Notes: generated by a model from the letters alone, not told the origin. A DNA stretch of 64,000 bases from Chryseobacterium indologenes (GCA_001013295.1 LAZY01000053.1:34811-98810), one strand, 5' to 3'; shown: positions 1 through 8,433, counted from the first letter of the stretch. A program made the numbers and translations.

Positions 1-724
1 CAGAAGAATCCAGTCCGCCGGAAAGTAAAACCCCGTAAGGAACATCACTCATAAGTTGTCTGTGAACGGCATCTTCAAGACCTTTTCGCAATTGGGCAAT
101 ATCCGTTTCGTTTTCTTTTACGTGATCAAAGCTTTCCCAGTCTCTTTTGTACCATTGCTGAAGTTCTGCACCGTCTTTACTGTATACTAAATGTCCAGGT
201 AAAAAAGATTCAATGGTTTTGCATACTCCTTCAAGAGCTTTCAGTTCAGAAGCTACATAATAGTTTCCGTTTTTGTCCCATCCCTGATAAAGAGGGCAGA
301 TTCCCATATGGTCACGAGCGATGAGGTAGACCTCATTTTCAGTGTCGTATAAAGCAAATGCAAAGATTCCGTTTAGTTTTTCAACGAAATCCTTTCCGTA
401 TTTTCTGTATAATGCCAGGATTACCTCACAATCAGACTGGGTCTGAAATTCATAATCCGGAAATTCTTCTTTTAATTCTCTATGGTTATAGATTTCACCA
501 TTTACGGCTAATACTACTTTTCCGTCTTTTGTAAATAAAGGCTGTTTTCCTGATGTAGGATCAACAATAGCCAGCCTTTCGTGGGAGAATACTACTTTTT
601 CATCCTGAAAAACCCCACTCCAATCCGGTCCTCTGTGACGGATTTTTTTTGACATTTCCAAAACCTGAGGTCTTAATACTTCGGTTTTCTGCTTGGCGTC
701 AAATAAACATACAATTCCACACAT
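1..724 (-). CDS. asnB: Asparagine synthase (glutamine-hydrolysing), N-terminal part, cut by window edge
   Basis: The protein begins Met-Cys-Gly-Ile-Val, so Cys2 is the N-terminal nucleophile of a class II glutamine amidotransferase once Met is removed. It continues with RHRGPDWSG, the NGEIYNH segment and the LLSGGLDSS pyrophosphate-binding loop of the synthetase domain near the window edge. These are hallmarks of AsnB, which makes asparagine from aspartate, glutamine and ATP in the cytosol. About 241 codons are present; the family is usually about 550 residues, so the rest lies outside the window. The start is fixed because Cys must follow Met, and a good -7/-33 promoter lies just upstream. 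Confidence 0.95.
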   Translation of the reverse strand, partial: MCGIVCLFDAKQKTEVLRPQVLEMSKKIRHRGPDWSGVFQDEKVVFSHERLAIVDPTSGKQPLFTKDGKVVLAVNGEIYNHRELKEEFPDYEFQTQSDCEVILALYRKYGKDFVEKLNGIFAFALYDTENEVYLIARDHMGICPLYQGWDKNGNYYVASELKALEGVCKTIESFLPGHLVYSKDGAELQQWYKRDWESFDHVKENETDIAQLRKGLEDAVHRQLMSDVPYGVLLSGGLDSS

Positions 725-1043
725 ATTTTTATTATTTATGAAACAAAAGTAGAGGTGATGTTTATAAATAACAATTAAAAATATTTAAATACGAAATTTA
801 TTAATCAATTTGTTTTTTAAAGTTAAAAATATTAACTAATTGTAGTGATTAATATGTTTTTGATTGATTTTTTTCGTTGAGGATAAATTTATCAGCTCCA
901 TATACAAAATAAAAATGACATATTTATTAATATATGGTAATTTATTATATGAATTTTAACCCTTACTTTGTGGCTCGAAATAATTTTTTTTCATCATTTG
1001 TGTTTTTACCTTCTTGCAATTCTCATGCAAGAAGGTTTTGTTT
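725..1043. other. AT-rich gap between asnB and the PNGase F-like gene
   Basis: Apart from the asnB promoter, this stretch is very AT-rich and shows no credible gene; a 64-codon plus-strand frame that runs into the next gene looks spurious. A hairpin with 11-base arms (1008-1018 and 1025-1035, ACCTTCTTGCA / TGCAAGAAGGT) follows the stop of the minus-strand gene. Its T-rich tail is on the plus strand side, so it is only a fair terminator for the minus-strand gene. Confidence 0.5.
744..774 (-). promoter_or_regulatory. Flavobacterial promoter of asnB
   Basis: On the minus strand TACTTTTG (751 to 744) matches the Bacteroidota -7 box TAnnTTTG, and TTG (774 to 772) lies 20 bases upstream as a -33 element. 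The predicted transcript starts about 16 bases before the asnB ATG. Confidence 0.65.
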
Positions 1044-2711
1044 TTATTGTACCCCAAGTAATATTCCCGAAACATTCCATGAACTGAAACTTGTTCCTTC
1101 TGTAGGGCCTTGCGGTATCTTTACCTGAACATTATGTTTCCCTGCTTTCAGATCACCCAGTGAAATGAAGTTGGGGTTGGTTACAGTTCCAGGGCACCAG
1201 TTGGATCTGCTGAGGTCTGATGACGAAAGCCCGTCCTGAAAATTTCCGGAAGCCGGATTGTATAAACGGTAAGAGCCACAGTCGGTTCTCCAAGGTATAA
1301 AAGAAAATACCGGTTTGCCATCGATGAATATAGAATTGGTTTTAGGAACAAACTCGTCTCCGTTTTCCCAACCTCCATGTCCGGTAGTGGTATATCTCAG
1401 CTGAGCGTTCTTTAAATCTTTTGCCAAAGTAAATTCCACAAAAAGACCTTTCTCCTGATTGAACATCGTAGAGTAGTCCTGTCCGGCCATTTCCATAATG
1501 TTCAACGTATTGAACAAGGGAATTGCTATATTGTTTTTATAGGTATTCTGATCGCTTTTGTGAATCGTAATATCGAGGCTTACTTTATGACCTCCTTTAT
1601 CGTAATTACCAATAAAAGTACCTACCCAAAGCTCTTTTCCTGATAAAGAAGGCTTTAGTTCTGTAATGTCCTGTCGGTATGGGCTGACAGTCTGCCAATC
1701 TTTTCCTTTAAGCTGAATATGATTGAACTTCTGGATTCCGAAAGCGGTAAAGAATCGCATCATTTCCATTGCAGGACTATAATTTTCTGTAGCAGTGATG
1801 CCAAAGTATTGCTTTCCGTTCCCATTCTCAAAAACAGGAAGCGTCTTTGCTCCTTTTTCCAGACCATCAAAGAAAGACTGTTCTTTATCCTGTGGAATGA
1901 AAAATACGGTTCCGGTTCTGTCGTAAGCATCTCCGTTCGACTGTTGTTTCAGCTCTACAAAAATATTTTCACCCTCTGCAATGGCAGGGAATTTTACCTT
2001 TTTAAGGATGATTGTTCCGTTGGCATATCTTTTTATCTGATCATCAGATTTTGAAGCATCAGAGAAATTGATCGTTTCATTTTCGAAAACATTCAGTGTT
2101 GTAAATCTGCTTTTCCACAGAAGATCTTTGTAGCTTAGCTGATCGGTGGACTGAACTGATCTCTTTATGATGTTCTCAATTCCTGTATTTTTAATTTTTT
2201 TGATTGATGTGGCAGTAACCAGAGAATTTTTATTCCTTTCTACTTCCAAAACAAGTCCCAGATTTTGTCCCAATACTGATGGACCTCCCTGAAGTTTCAG
2301 ATCATTGGTGTACCAGATCTCAATCGTATTTGAATTGATTTTAGTAACCGCTTTTTTACAGGTGTATCCTAAAATTTTTTTTGTCTCGTTGGTAAGTTCA
2401 AAATTTTGCTTCCCTACAGATTCTTTATCTGAACTAGAGATAACCGATTCCGGTTTTAAAAAGGCATAGGAAACAATTGTATTAGAAGGCTTTTCTACCT
2501 TGGTGATCTCAAAAGGATAGCTGCTTTTTTGTTCTTTAATAATTGTATTGAGGATGAAATTCTCTTTTTCATTGGCCCAAACGATAGTAGAAGGCTGATC
2601 TGTGGATGTTTTTCCGTTATAAGAGCTGGTATACTGAATTTCATAGGTCTGTGCAGAAAACAGACAGTATAGAAAGACAGCCATAAAATTGAAAACAATT
2701 CTTGTATGCAT
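1044..2711 (-). CDS. Secreted GLPGLI-type / PNGase F-like fusion protein
   Basis: A 555-residue protein with a signal peptide (about residues 1-21, ending FSAQ). Residues about 22-190 look like the GLPGLI family (GYTCKK motif and a degenerate GQNLGLVLEV where the GLPGLI block sits). Residues about 225-555 resemble peptide-N-glycosidase F, which removes N-glycans from glycoproteins. By eye, D264 in a YDR segment matches the catalytic Asp60 of Elizabethkingia PNGase F and E453 in GDEF matches Glu206, while the Glu118 position appears to be Phe. The C-terminal WCPG motif and TTTGHGGWENGDE context also fit. Alignment was from memory, so the catalytic assignment is inference. It would act in the periplasm or outside the cell. 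It is monocistronic, with its own promoter. Confidence 0.72.
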   Translation of the reverse strand: MHTRIVFNFMAVFLYCLFSAQTYEIQYTSSYNGKTSTDQPSTIVWANEKENFILNTIIKEQKSSYPFEITKVEKPSNTIVSYAFLKPESVISSSDKESVGKQNFELTNETKKILGYTCKKAVTKINSNTIEIWYTNDLKLQGGPSVLGQNLGLVLEVERNKNSLVTATSIKKIKNTGIENIIKRSVQSTDQLSYKDLLWKSRFTTLNVFENETINFSDASKSDDQIKRYANGTIILKKVKFPAIAEGENIFVELKQQSNGDAYDRTGTVFFIPQDKEQSFFDGLEKGAKTLPVFENGNGKQYFGITATENYSPAMEMMRFFTAFGIQKFNHIQLKGKDWQTVSPYRQDITELKPSLSGKELWVGTFIGNYDKGGHKVSLDITIHKSDQNTYKNNIAIPLFNTLNIMEMAGQDYSTMFNQEKGLFVEFTLAKDLKNAQLRYTTTGHGGWENGDEFVPKTNSIFIDGKPVFSFIPWRTDCGSYRLYNPASGNFQDGLSSSDLSRSNWCPGTVTNPNFISLGDLKAGKHNVQVKIPQGPTEGTSFSSWNVSGILLGVQ

Positions 2712-2729
2712 ATATAAATGAGTTTACTG

Positions 2730-2760
2730 CAAAGGTATTCTAAACTTTTTACAGCATCAA
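2730..2760 (-). promoter_or_regulatory. Promoter of the PNGase F-like gene
   Basis: TACCTTTG (2737 to 2730, minus strand) with TTG (2760 to 2758) 20 bases upstream fits the flavobacterial TTG-N17-23-TAnnTTTG pattern; the gene starts 19 bases downstream. Confidence 0.65.
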
Positions 2761-2872
2761 AACGGGTTAATCTATATAATAAGTAGAGAATGTAAGCTAA
2801 ATGTTACAAAAGATGTTACATTTTTTCAAGTAATGTGAGTTTGGAGGAGTGGAAGTCATGGTTAAAAAGCTG

Positions 2873-2999
2873 GAAGCAGGAGGCTGGAAGTTACTTGCAG
2901 TTAAAAGTATTACTAGCTATTGTAAAATCAAAGTACTTTAGAAAATCGACATTTATTTTTTCAACTTCTATTATTTCCTTTCTTCCCGCCCCCTGCTTC
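2873..2999. repeat. Imperfect inverted repeat in a 390-base intergenic region
   Basis: GAAGCAGGAGGCTGGAAG (2873-2890) and CTTCCCGCCCCCTGCTTC (2982-2999) pair at 16 of 18 positions around a 91-base AT-rich spacer. The 66-codon frame spanning it (2835-3035) is purine-rich and repetitive in a way typical of an intergenic element rather than a protein. The remainder of 2761-3101 shows no gene; a weak hairpin lies near the end of the downstream methyltransferase gene. I read this as a dispersed palindromic element, which one window cannot prove. Confidence 0.45.
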
Positions 3000-3101
3000 A
3001 AACACACCTATGTAAACCGGAAATTTCTATCCTGAACTCAGATTAAAATAAAAAACTACCCCGAAATGGAGTAGTTGATAAGTTTATATTGTAAAGTCTG
3101 A

Positions 3102-4307
3102 TTAAGAAACTCTCTCAATCAAAGCCATATAGAATCCGTCATACCCTTCACTAGGCATTACTTTTTCATCCTTGATCATTTTGAACCCTGGATTGTTTTT
3201 GATAAATTCTTCTACCTGAAGATTATTTTCAGAAGGAAGGATAGAACAGGTAGCATACACCATTTTTCCTCCTTTCTTCAGCATTTTAGAATAATCCTGA
3301 AGGATCTGCTGCTGTTCTTTTTTAATTCTGTCAATGAAGTCCTGATCAATTTTCCATTTACTGTCCGGGTTTCTTTTTAAAACCCCAAGACCTGAACATG
3401 GCGCATCAATCAATAATCGGTCAGCCTTTTCATGAAGACGCTTGATTACTTTATTATCAGAAATCATACGCGTTTCAATGTTATGAGCACCCGCTCTTTT
3501 GGCACGGCGTTTCAGTTCAGCAAGTTTCCACTCAAAGATATCTAATGCGATGATCTGACCTTTATTTTGCATCAATGCAGCCAGGTGAAGGGTCTTTCCT
3601 CCTGCTCCTGCACAAGCGTCTACCACTCTCTGTCCTTCTTTTACATCCAGGAAATATCCGATCTTCTGAGAAGAAGCATCCTGAACTTCAAATAATCCTT
3701 CTTTAAATGCTGTAGTAAGGAAAACATTTTTCTTTTCTTCCAACTGAACGGCATCGGGATAGTTTTTAATAGCAAAAGAAGCTACCCCTTCGTCTGAAAG
3801 GTCGGAAATAAGTTCTTTTGTACTCGTTTTTAAAGAGTTTGTTCTTAAAACAGTAGGAGCCTGCTCGTTTAAAGCAAGCATTTCTCTTTCCCATTTTGAT
3901 CCAAGCTCTTTCTCAAGAGTTTCGGCTAACCAATCAGGAATAGAGTATTCTATTGCTTTGGTAGGAACCGTATTCTTTTTAAGTTTGGTCAGAATATCTG
4001 CAATTTTGATTCCGTCAAACTCTTCGAATTTTTTATAATTGGTTTTGCTCCAAAGAAGATAAGCAATAATAAGCTTATAAATATTGTTAGGCTTTACCCC
4101 TTCCCCCATATAATACTCAAGGCGTTTCTTCCAACGGATAATATTGTAGAAAATTTCAGAAACAACAGCTCTGTCCTGGCTTCCCCATTTTCTATTAGCT
4201 TTTAAAAGTCTTTCGATTACTTTATCTGCGTATTTATTTTTCTCGAAAAATGTTTCTTGTAAAGCATCGTGAATTCCGATCGCTAAGTTTCTGTGAATAA
4301 GTTCCAT
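3102..4307 (-). CDS. RsmB/NOP family RNA cytosine-C5 methyltransferase
   Basis: A 401-residue class I SAM-dependent methyltransferase. Residues about 1-130 form the helical NusB-like domain seen in RsmB. The C-terminal half carries the SAM-binding loop DACAGAGGKT (near 230), the DAPCSGLG motif with the cysteine that releases product, and ATCSILPSEN with the catalytic cysteine that attacks C6 of cytosine. It should make 5-methylcytosine in rRNA or tRNA in the cytosol; the exact target cannot be read from sequence (RsmB itself modifies 16S rRNA C967). It stands alone behind its own -7 box. Confidence 0.85.
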   Translation of the reverse strand: MELIHRNLAIGIHDALQETFFEKNKYADKVIERLLKANRKWGSQDRAVVSEIFYNIIRWKKRLEYYMGEGVKPNNIYKLIIAYLLWSKTNYKKFEEFDGIKIADILTKLKKNTVPTKAIEYSIPDWLAETLEKELGSKWEREMLALNEQAPTVLRTNSLKTSTKELISDLSDEGVASFAIKNYPDAVQLEEKKNVFLTTAFKEGLFEVQDASSQKIGYFLDVKEGQRVVDACAGAGGKTLHLAALMQNKGQIIALDIFEWKLAELKRRAKRAGAHNIETRMISDNKVIKRLHEKADRLLIDAPCSGLGVLKRNPDSKWKIDQDFIDRIKKEQQQILQDYSKMLKKGGKMVYATCSILPSENNLQVEEFIKNNPGFKMIKDEKVMPSEGYDGFYMALIERVS

Positions 4308-4333
4308 AAATTTGCTTCGCTGTTTTGAATCTG

Positions 4334-4341
4334 CAAAAATA
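4334..4341 (-). promoter_or_regulatory. -7 box of the RNA methyltransferase gene
   Basis: TATTTTTG on the minus strand (4341 to 4334) matches TAnnTTTG, 26 bases before the ATG. No clear TTG is seen at -33. Confidence 0.45.
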
Positions 4342-4688
4342 CGAATTAAAGTTGAGAGTTGGGGATTTGAGTGGTAGAGTTTGAGAAGAGAGGGTGGGAG
4401 AGTTGATGAATAGTAGGAAATAGTGAATGGTCAGTTCATTGGTGGTATATATGTGATAGAAATAAATTTTACTGAATTTTCAAAGATTTTTTCAGAAAAT
4501 TTACTTTTTTTATTCGGAGGTGATTGAACTCCTTTTTTTTGCTTAAATGAAAAAAAATGACAAACAAAATATATACGTTTATCAATATACGTTATTTTCT
4601 TTACATTTACCTTAGTTAATTTGTTTTAATTCATTTGTTGGTGATAATATTAAGGCTGCTTATCGTCTACTATACTGACTTTTACCTC

Positions 4689-4720
4689 TTGACTTCAACC
4701 TTTAAAAAGCGCTACCTTTA
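4689..4720 (+). promoter_or_regulatory. Promoter of the PhnA/YjdM gene
   Basis: TTG (4689-4691), a 21-base spacer and TACCTTTA (4713-4720), one base off the TAnnTTTG consensus, lie 14 bases upstream of the ATG. Confidence 0.5.
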
Positions 4721-4734
4721 CAAAAAATTAAAAT

Positions 4735-5079
4735 ATGAGTGATACAGTACTTTGTCCGAAATGCAGCTCTGAGTTTACTTACCCGAGCGATAATATGATG
4801 GTATGTTCTCAGTGTTTCTATGAGTGGAATCCTGAAGAAGCAGCCTCTGAAGCGGCTAGCGAAGGAAAAATATTCGACTCTAACGGAAATGAACTTCTGG
4901 ATGGAGATTCCGTAGTGGTAGTAAAAGATCTTCCGGTAAAAGGAGCTCCAAAGCCGGTAAAAGCAGGGACTAAAGTGAAAAATATCCGTTTAAGACCTGG
5001 AAGCGATCATAATATTGACTGTAAAATTGACGGTTTCGGAGCGATGGCTTTAAAGTCTGAGTTCGTGAAGAAGGCATAA
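4735..5079 (+). CDS. yjdM: PhnA/YjdM family zinc-ribbon protein
   Basis: A 114-residue protein with an N-terminal zinc ribbon (CPKC near residue 7 and CSQC near residue 24) followed by the small beta-rich PhnA domain (SNGNELLDGDSVVVVKDL, then VKAGTKVKNIRL and the DCKIDGFG block). Length and layout are those of E. coli YjdM. The old name PhnA links it to alkylphosphonate use, but no phosphonate gene lies nearby and the function in this group is not settled. It is a cytosolic stand-alone gene. Family assignment is firm; role is not. Confidence 0.88.
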   Translation: MSDTVLCPKCSSEFTYPSDNMMVCSQCFYEWNPEEAASEAASEGKIFDSNGNELLDGDSVVVVKDLPVKGAPKPVKAGTKVKNIRLRPGSDHNIDCKIDGFGAMALKSEFVKKA

Positions 5080-5398
5080 AATACAGTTGGCTTTAAGCAA
5101 CTGATTTAACTGTAAATGTCTGCTTAGTTTGCCATAAGCCCATAAAAAAAAAAGGAAAAAATTGGACAGTGTAATCTTTCAAAAGACTTAATTGCAAGAT
5201 TGCTAATGTCCGTCTGGAAGGCAGAAAGAGAATTAACCAAAAATTTCCTTATGCTGTAGAAATACAAATGTAAGAAAAAGTTTTATAACAGACTCTTATA
5301 TTTGTATTTTTTTTATTGATAAGTGTAAGTAAATGTAGAAGTTATGATGTTTTTGAGGGGGTAAGTCACTTTTGCTTTTATGAATGATTCAATCTGCC
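5080..5398. other. Intergenic region with an unexplained hairpin
   Basis: No gene is seen in this 319-base gap. It contains a two-part stem: GGACA (5164-5168) with TGTCC (5207-5211), and inside it AATCTT (5173-5178) with AAGATT (5196-5201), separated by a small internal loop. There is no T-run right after it, so it is a poor terminator; it may be a small structured RNA or chance. Confidence 0.35.
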
Positions 5399-6334
5399 CT
5401 AAACAAACGAAATATTAACTTTTCCGTCCAATCGCCCATCAGTATAGATCACCAGTTCTTTACCTCTTGCGTTGATCTTGTTCCAATAGTAGTTTCCTGC
5501 AAATCTGCTTTCCAGTACTTCAGCTTCCTGTCCATTTTCTGTGACCTTTATTTCTTTGGGATAATAAGAAAATTTTGGGAGATTAAAATCTACCGCTTCG
5601 GTTTCATTAAAGATATTCACTTCTCCGAATAGTTTGGCGACGTAGGAATTGTAAGGTTGTTTGTAGGTTTCTTCGGGACTGTCGTTCTGAATCAGTCTTC
5701 CGTTCTGAAGAATGACAATCTGGTCAAGCCATGGCATAATGTCCTGAAGCTCGTGAGTAGAAATGATAAGAGAGATTTTGCGTTGCTTTACATATCGGAA
5801 AAGTCTTTCCCTGAGTTCAATTTTTCTTGGAAAATCGAGATTACTGAACGGCTCGTCCAGAATAAGCAGCTTGGGCAATACTGAAAGCGCTCTTGCAATG
5901 GCTACACGCTGTTGCTGGCCGCCACTCAGATATTTTGGAAGCACATTGGCAAATTCCTGAAGTCCTACTACTTCAAGAAGTTCCATCACGCTTTCTCTTT
6001 TTTGAGTTAAGTTGATATTCGAAATAAATTTTCCCACATTTTCAGCAACAGTCGCATAAGGCATCAGGTCAAAATTCTGTGCTACGAATTTCATTTCTGC
6101 CTCTCCGGGTACCAGATTTCCTTTAGGTCCTAAAAGACGGGTTCCGTTAAAAATGATCTCACCGCTTTGCCAGTCAAGAAGACCGTAGATCAGGCTGAGC
6201 AGCGTTGATTTTCCACATCCGCTTTCTCCCGCCAGAGCAATGATTCTGTTTTCCTCAAACTGTAGATTAAGGTTCTGAAACAGGGGTTTTTCCGGATTGT
6301 GAGAGAAAAATAAATTGTTTATTTCTAATAGCAT
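5399..6334 (-). CDS. ABC transporter ATP-binding protein (orphan)
   Basis: A 311-residue ATPase with Walker A GESGCGKST (about 36-44), Q-loop, signature LSGGQQQR (about 137-144), Walker B LLILDEP with the D-loop NLD, and the switch His in STHE. A C-terminal extension of about 80 residues resembles the regulatory domain of spermidine/iron-type (PotA/FbpC-like) ATPases. No permease or binding protein is adjacent, so the substrate is unknown; it would work at the inner face of the cytoplasmic membrane with a partner encoded elsewhere. Its start codon lies directly after the promoter, so the mRNA is probably leaderless. Confidence 0.85.
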   Translation of the reverse strand: MLLEINNLFFSHNPEKPLFQNLNLQFEENRIIALAGESGCGKSTLLSLIYGLLDWQSGEIIFNGTRLLGPKGNLVPGEAEMKFVAQNFDLMPYATVAENVGKFISNINLTQKRESVMELLEVVGLQEFANVLPKYLSGGQQQRVAIARALSVLPKLLILDEPFSNLDFPRKIELRERLFRYVKQRKISLIISTHELQDIMPWLDQIVILQNGRLIQNDSPEETYKQPYNSYVAKLFGEVNIFNETEAVDFNLPKFSYYPKEIKVTENGQEAEVLESRFAGNYYWNKINARGKELVIYTDGRLDGKVNISFV

Positions 6335-6338
6335 ATTA

Positions 6339-6366
6339 CAAATGTAAGGTTTTTATGAAAACACAA
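6339..6366 (-). promoter_or_regulatory. Promoter of the ABC ATPase, probably leaderless
   Basis: TTG (6366 to 6364), a 17-base spacer and TACATTTG (6346 to 6339) match the consensus exactly. The ATG begins at 6334, four bases after the -7 box, which is where transcription should begin. Confidence 0.65.
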
Positions 6367-6409
6367 TTTTTTTTATTATATTAGCGGAAGTAATAAAAAT
6401 AAATCAAAA

Positions 6410-7069
6410 ATGAGAAAAAAACTGTTTTCGTTGGCTATTCCTGCTTTATTCGTTGCTGCTGTAATGGTTTCTTGTAAAAAAGACAAACCGCTTACCAGTG
6501 AGAGTAATGAGGTGACAACTACCAAAGATGGTAGCCAGTACACTTTGGATACGCTAAACAGTAAGGTTGAATGGAAAGGATATAAAGTATTTAAATCTGA
6601 AAATACAAGCCACTTTGGAACCATCAAGTTTGAAAGCGGTGACGTGACGGTGAAAGACGGAAAACTGGAAAGCGGTAAATTTGTTGCTGATATGAACTCA
6701 TTGACTTCTGTGGATCTGAAAGACAGCCCGGAAGATATGGGGAAATTGAATGGACATCTTAAGAGCGGTGACTTCTTTGAAGTGGAAAAATTCCCTACTG
6801 CTTCTTATGAAATTACAAAAGTGACTCCTGCCACGGAAGGAGATTACAATACCCTTTTGGATGGTAACCTTACCATTAAAGGAATTACAAAATCTGTTCA
6901 GTTCAAAGCGAATGTTTCTGTAAAAGAAGGAGAGGTGAGTGTAGCGACTGAGCCAAAGGATATTAAGAGAGAAGAGTTTGGCGTAAAATTCCAGGCTCCA
7001 GCTGAAAACGGAGTGATCAAAGATGAGGTAACTCTTCAGATCAACGTAAAAGCTTTAGAAAAGAAATAA
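6410..7069 (+). CDS. YceI family lipoprotein
   Basis: A 219-residue protein with a lipoprotein signal: positively charged start, hydrophobic core and lipobox VMVSC with Cys22 as the lipid site. After a short polar linker comes the YceI lipocalin-like fold (LDTLNSKVEWKGYKVF, then HLKSGDFFEVEKFPTASYEI and GNLTIKGITKSVQF), a family that binds isoprenoid-type lipids. The Lys-rich residues after the Cys are common in surface-exposed Bacteroidota lipoproteins. It likely sits on the outer membrane; the ligand is unknown. A strong terminator follows, so it is a single-gene unit. Confidence 0.9.
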   Translation: MRKKLFSLAIPALFVAAVMVSCKKDKPLTSESNEVTTTKDGSQYTLDTLNSKVEWKGYKVFKSENTSHFGTIKFESGDVTVKDGKLESGKFVADMNSLTSVDLKDSPEDMGKLNGHLKSGDFFEVEKFPTASYEITKVTPATEGDYNTLLDGNLTIKGITKSVQFKANVSVKEGEVSVATEPKDIKREEFGVKFQAPAENGVIKDEVTLQINVKALEKK

Positions 7070-7101
7070 TTTTTTTATTTAAGTGAAATAAGTGATTGAA
7101 G

Positions 7102-7132
7102 TCTGCCTCCCGAAAAAGAGGCAGATTTTTTT
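7102..7132 (+). terminator. Rho-independent terminator after the YceI gene
   Basis: TCTGCCTC (7102-7109) pairs with GAGGCAGA (7118-7125), followed by a run of seven T. Confidence 0.85.
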
Positions 7133-7164
7133 ATGAGTCAATTAATTATTAAACTTAAAAGTCG

Positions 7165-7172
7165 TATTTTTG
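7165..7172 (+). promoter_or_regulatory. -7 box of pheS
   Basis: TATTTTTG matches TAnnTTTG, 26 bases before the pheS ATG. No TTG is seen at the -33 distance. Confidence 0.5.
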
Positions 7173-7198
7173 CAAAACATTTTTGAAAGGGTAAAATA

Positions 7199-8209
7199 AT
7201 GATAGAAAAGATAGAAGAACTACTGATCGAAGTAAACGGCTTCAATGCTACCTCTAAGGAAGACATCGAAAACTTCCGAATCAAGTACAACGGTAAAAAA
7301 GGGGTTCTGAATGATTTTTACGAAACATTAAAAGAAGTTCCTAACGACCAGAAGAAAGATTTCGGACAGAAGATCAATACTTTGAAGCAGGCAGTTGCCT
7401 TAAAATTAGAAGATTTGAAAAATGCTTCTGCGTCTTCTATTGTCCTGGAAAAAGAAGATCTTACAAGACCTGCCTTTCCATTGGAATTGGGTTCAAGACA
7501 CCCGATCAACCTGGTTAAAAACAGAATTATTGAAATCTTTAAATCGATTGGTTTTGCAGTAGCAGACGGACCTGAGATTGAAGATGACTGGCACAACTTT
7601 ACAGCGCTGAACCTTCCGGAATACCACCCGGCAAGAGATATGCAGGATACGTTCTTCATAGAGCAGAATCCGGATATTCTTTTGAGAACACATACTTCTT
7701 CTGTTCAGACTCGTTATATGGAAGAAAACCAACCGCCGATCAGAATTTTATCTCCGGGAAGAGTTTTCAGAAATGAAGCTATTTCTTCACGTTCTCACTG
7801 TATCTTCCACCAGATTGAAGGATTATATATTGATGAAAATGTAAGCTTTGCAGACCTGAAGCAAACCATCCAGTTCTTTACAACTGAGCTTTTCGGAAAG
7901 TCTAAGATCAGAATGAGACCTTCATTCTTCCCGTTCACAGAGCCAAGTGCTGAGATTGATGTGTACTGGGGACTGAATTCTGAAACTGATTACAGAATTA
8001 CCAAAGGAACAGGTTGGCTGGAAATCATGGGTTGTGGAATGGTAGATCCTGCCGTATTGAAGAATGTGAATATCGATGCTGAGAAATATTCAGGGTATGC
8101 ATTCGGAATGGGAATCGAACGAATTACCATGCTGCTGTACCAGATGAGTGACATCAGAATGTTCTTTGAAAACGACATCAGAACACTAGAACAGTTCAAA
8201 ACTTTATAA
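7199..8209 (+). CDS. pheS: Phenylalanine-tRNA ligase alpha subunit
   Basis: A 336-residue class II aminoacyl-tRNA synthetase subunit. An N-terminal coiled-coil arm (about 1-85) is followed by the catalytic core: motif 2 around FRNEAISSRSHCIFHQIEG, FFPFTEPSAEIDVYW, and motif 3 GFGMGIER-like (AFGMGIERITMLLY near the C-terminus). It charges tRNA-Phe as an alpha2-beta2 enzyme in the cytosol. The beta subunit (pheT) is not next to it; a palindromic terminator follows at once, so pheS and pheT are unlinked here, as is common in this phylum. Length is normal. Confidence 0.95.
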   Translation: MIEKIEELLIEVNGFNATSKEDIENFRIKYNGKKGVLNDFYETLKEVPNDQKKDFGQKINTLKQAVALKLEDLKNASASSIVLEKEDLTRPAFPLELGSRHPINLVKNRIIEIFKSIGFAVADGPEIEDDWHNFTALNLPEYHPARDMQDTFFIEQNPDILLRTHTSSVQTRYMEENQPPIRILSPGRVFRNEAISSRSHCIFHQIEGLYIDENVSFADLKQTIQFFTTELFGKSKIRMRPSFFPFTEPSAEIDVYWGLNSETDYRITKGTGWLEIMGCGMVDPAVLKNVNIDAEKYSGYAFGMGIERITMLLYQMSDIRMFFENDIRTLEQFKTL

Positions 8210-8215
8210 AAAATA

Positions 8216-8246
8216 AACCTCCGGAGCTCCGGAGGTTTTGTTTTTA
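8216..8246 (+). terminator. Terminator after pheS
   Basis: A perfect 22-base palindrome (8216-8237, half-site AACCTCCGGAG) is followed by TTTGTTTTT. The rest of the gap to 8433 contains no gene. Confidence 0.85.
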
Positions 8247-8433
8247 ATTACTGACCTAAGAAACAAAACGTAATTAAAAACTGATCTTATTGAAAAATTT
8301 ACACGTGTCTGTTTCTTATGTCTATACTCCGGTTCGAATCCGCAAGGCATCCGATGAAGTATTGACATGCTGTATCTGATATACCGCTCTATAATAAAGA
8401 CAACCGATCCTTTGAATCTATTACATTGAAAAT

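Larger units (their letters stand above)
4308..4734. other. Intergenic region between divergent genes
   Basis: This 427-base gap holds the two divergent promoters and a purine-rich stretch (about 4355-4450) full of GAG, GTGGGAG and GAATG words. I see no gene and no strong hairpin. The purine-rich part resembles a similar low-complexity stretch near 15720-15790 and may be a decayed dispersed element. Confidence 0.35.

Noticed and set aside
934..1128. 64-codon plus-strand frame
   Set aside because: Runs into the 3' end of the PNGase F-like gene on the other strand and covers a hairpin; composition is not protein-like.
2835..3035. 66-codon plus-strand frame
   Set aside because: Built on a purine-rich inverted repeat; low-complexity start and no promoter, so treated as a repeat artefact.
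8328..8344. TCCGG-TTCGAAT-CCGCA, like the T arm of a tRNA
   Set aside because: No acceptor, D or anticodon stem of the right length could be placed around it, and one stem pair is mismatched; most likely chance or a fragment.
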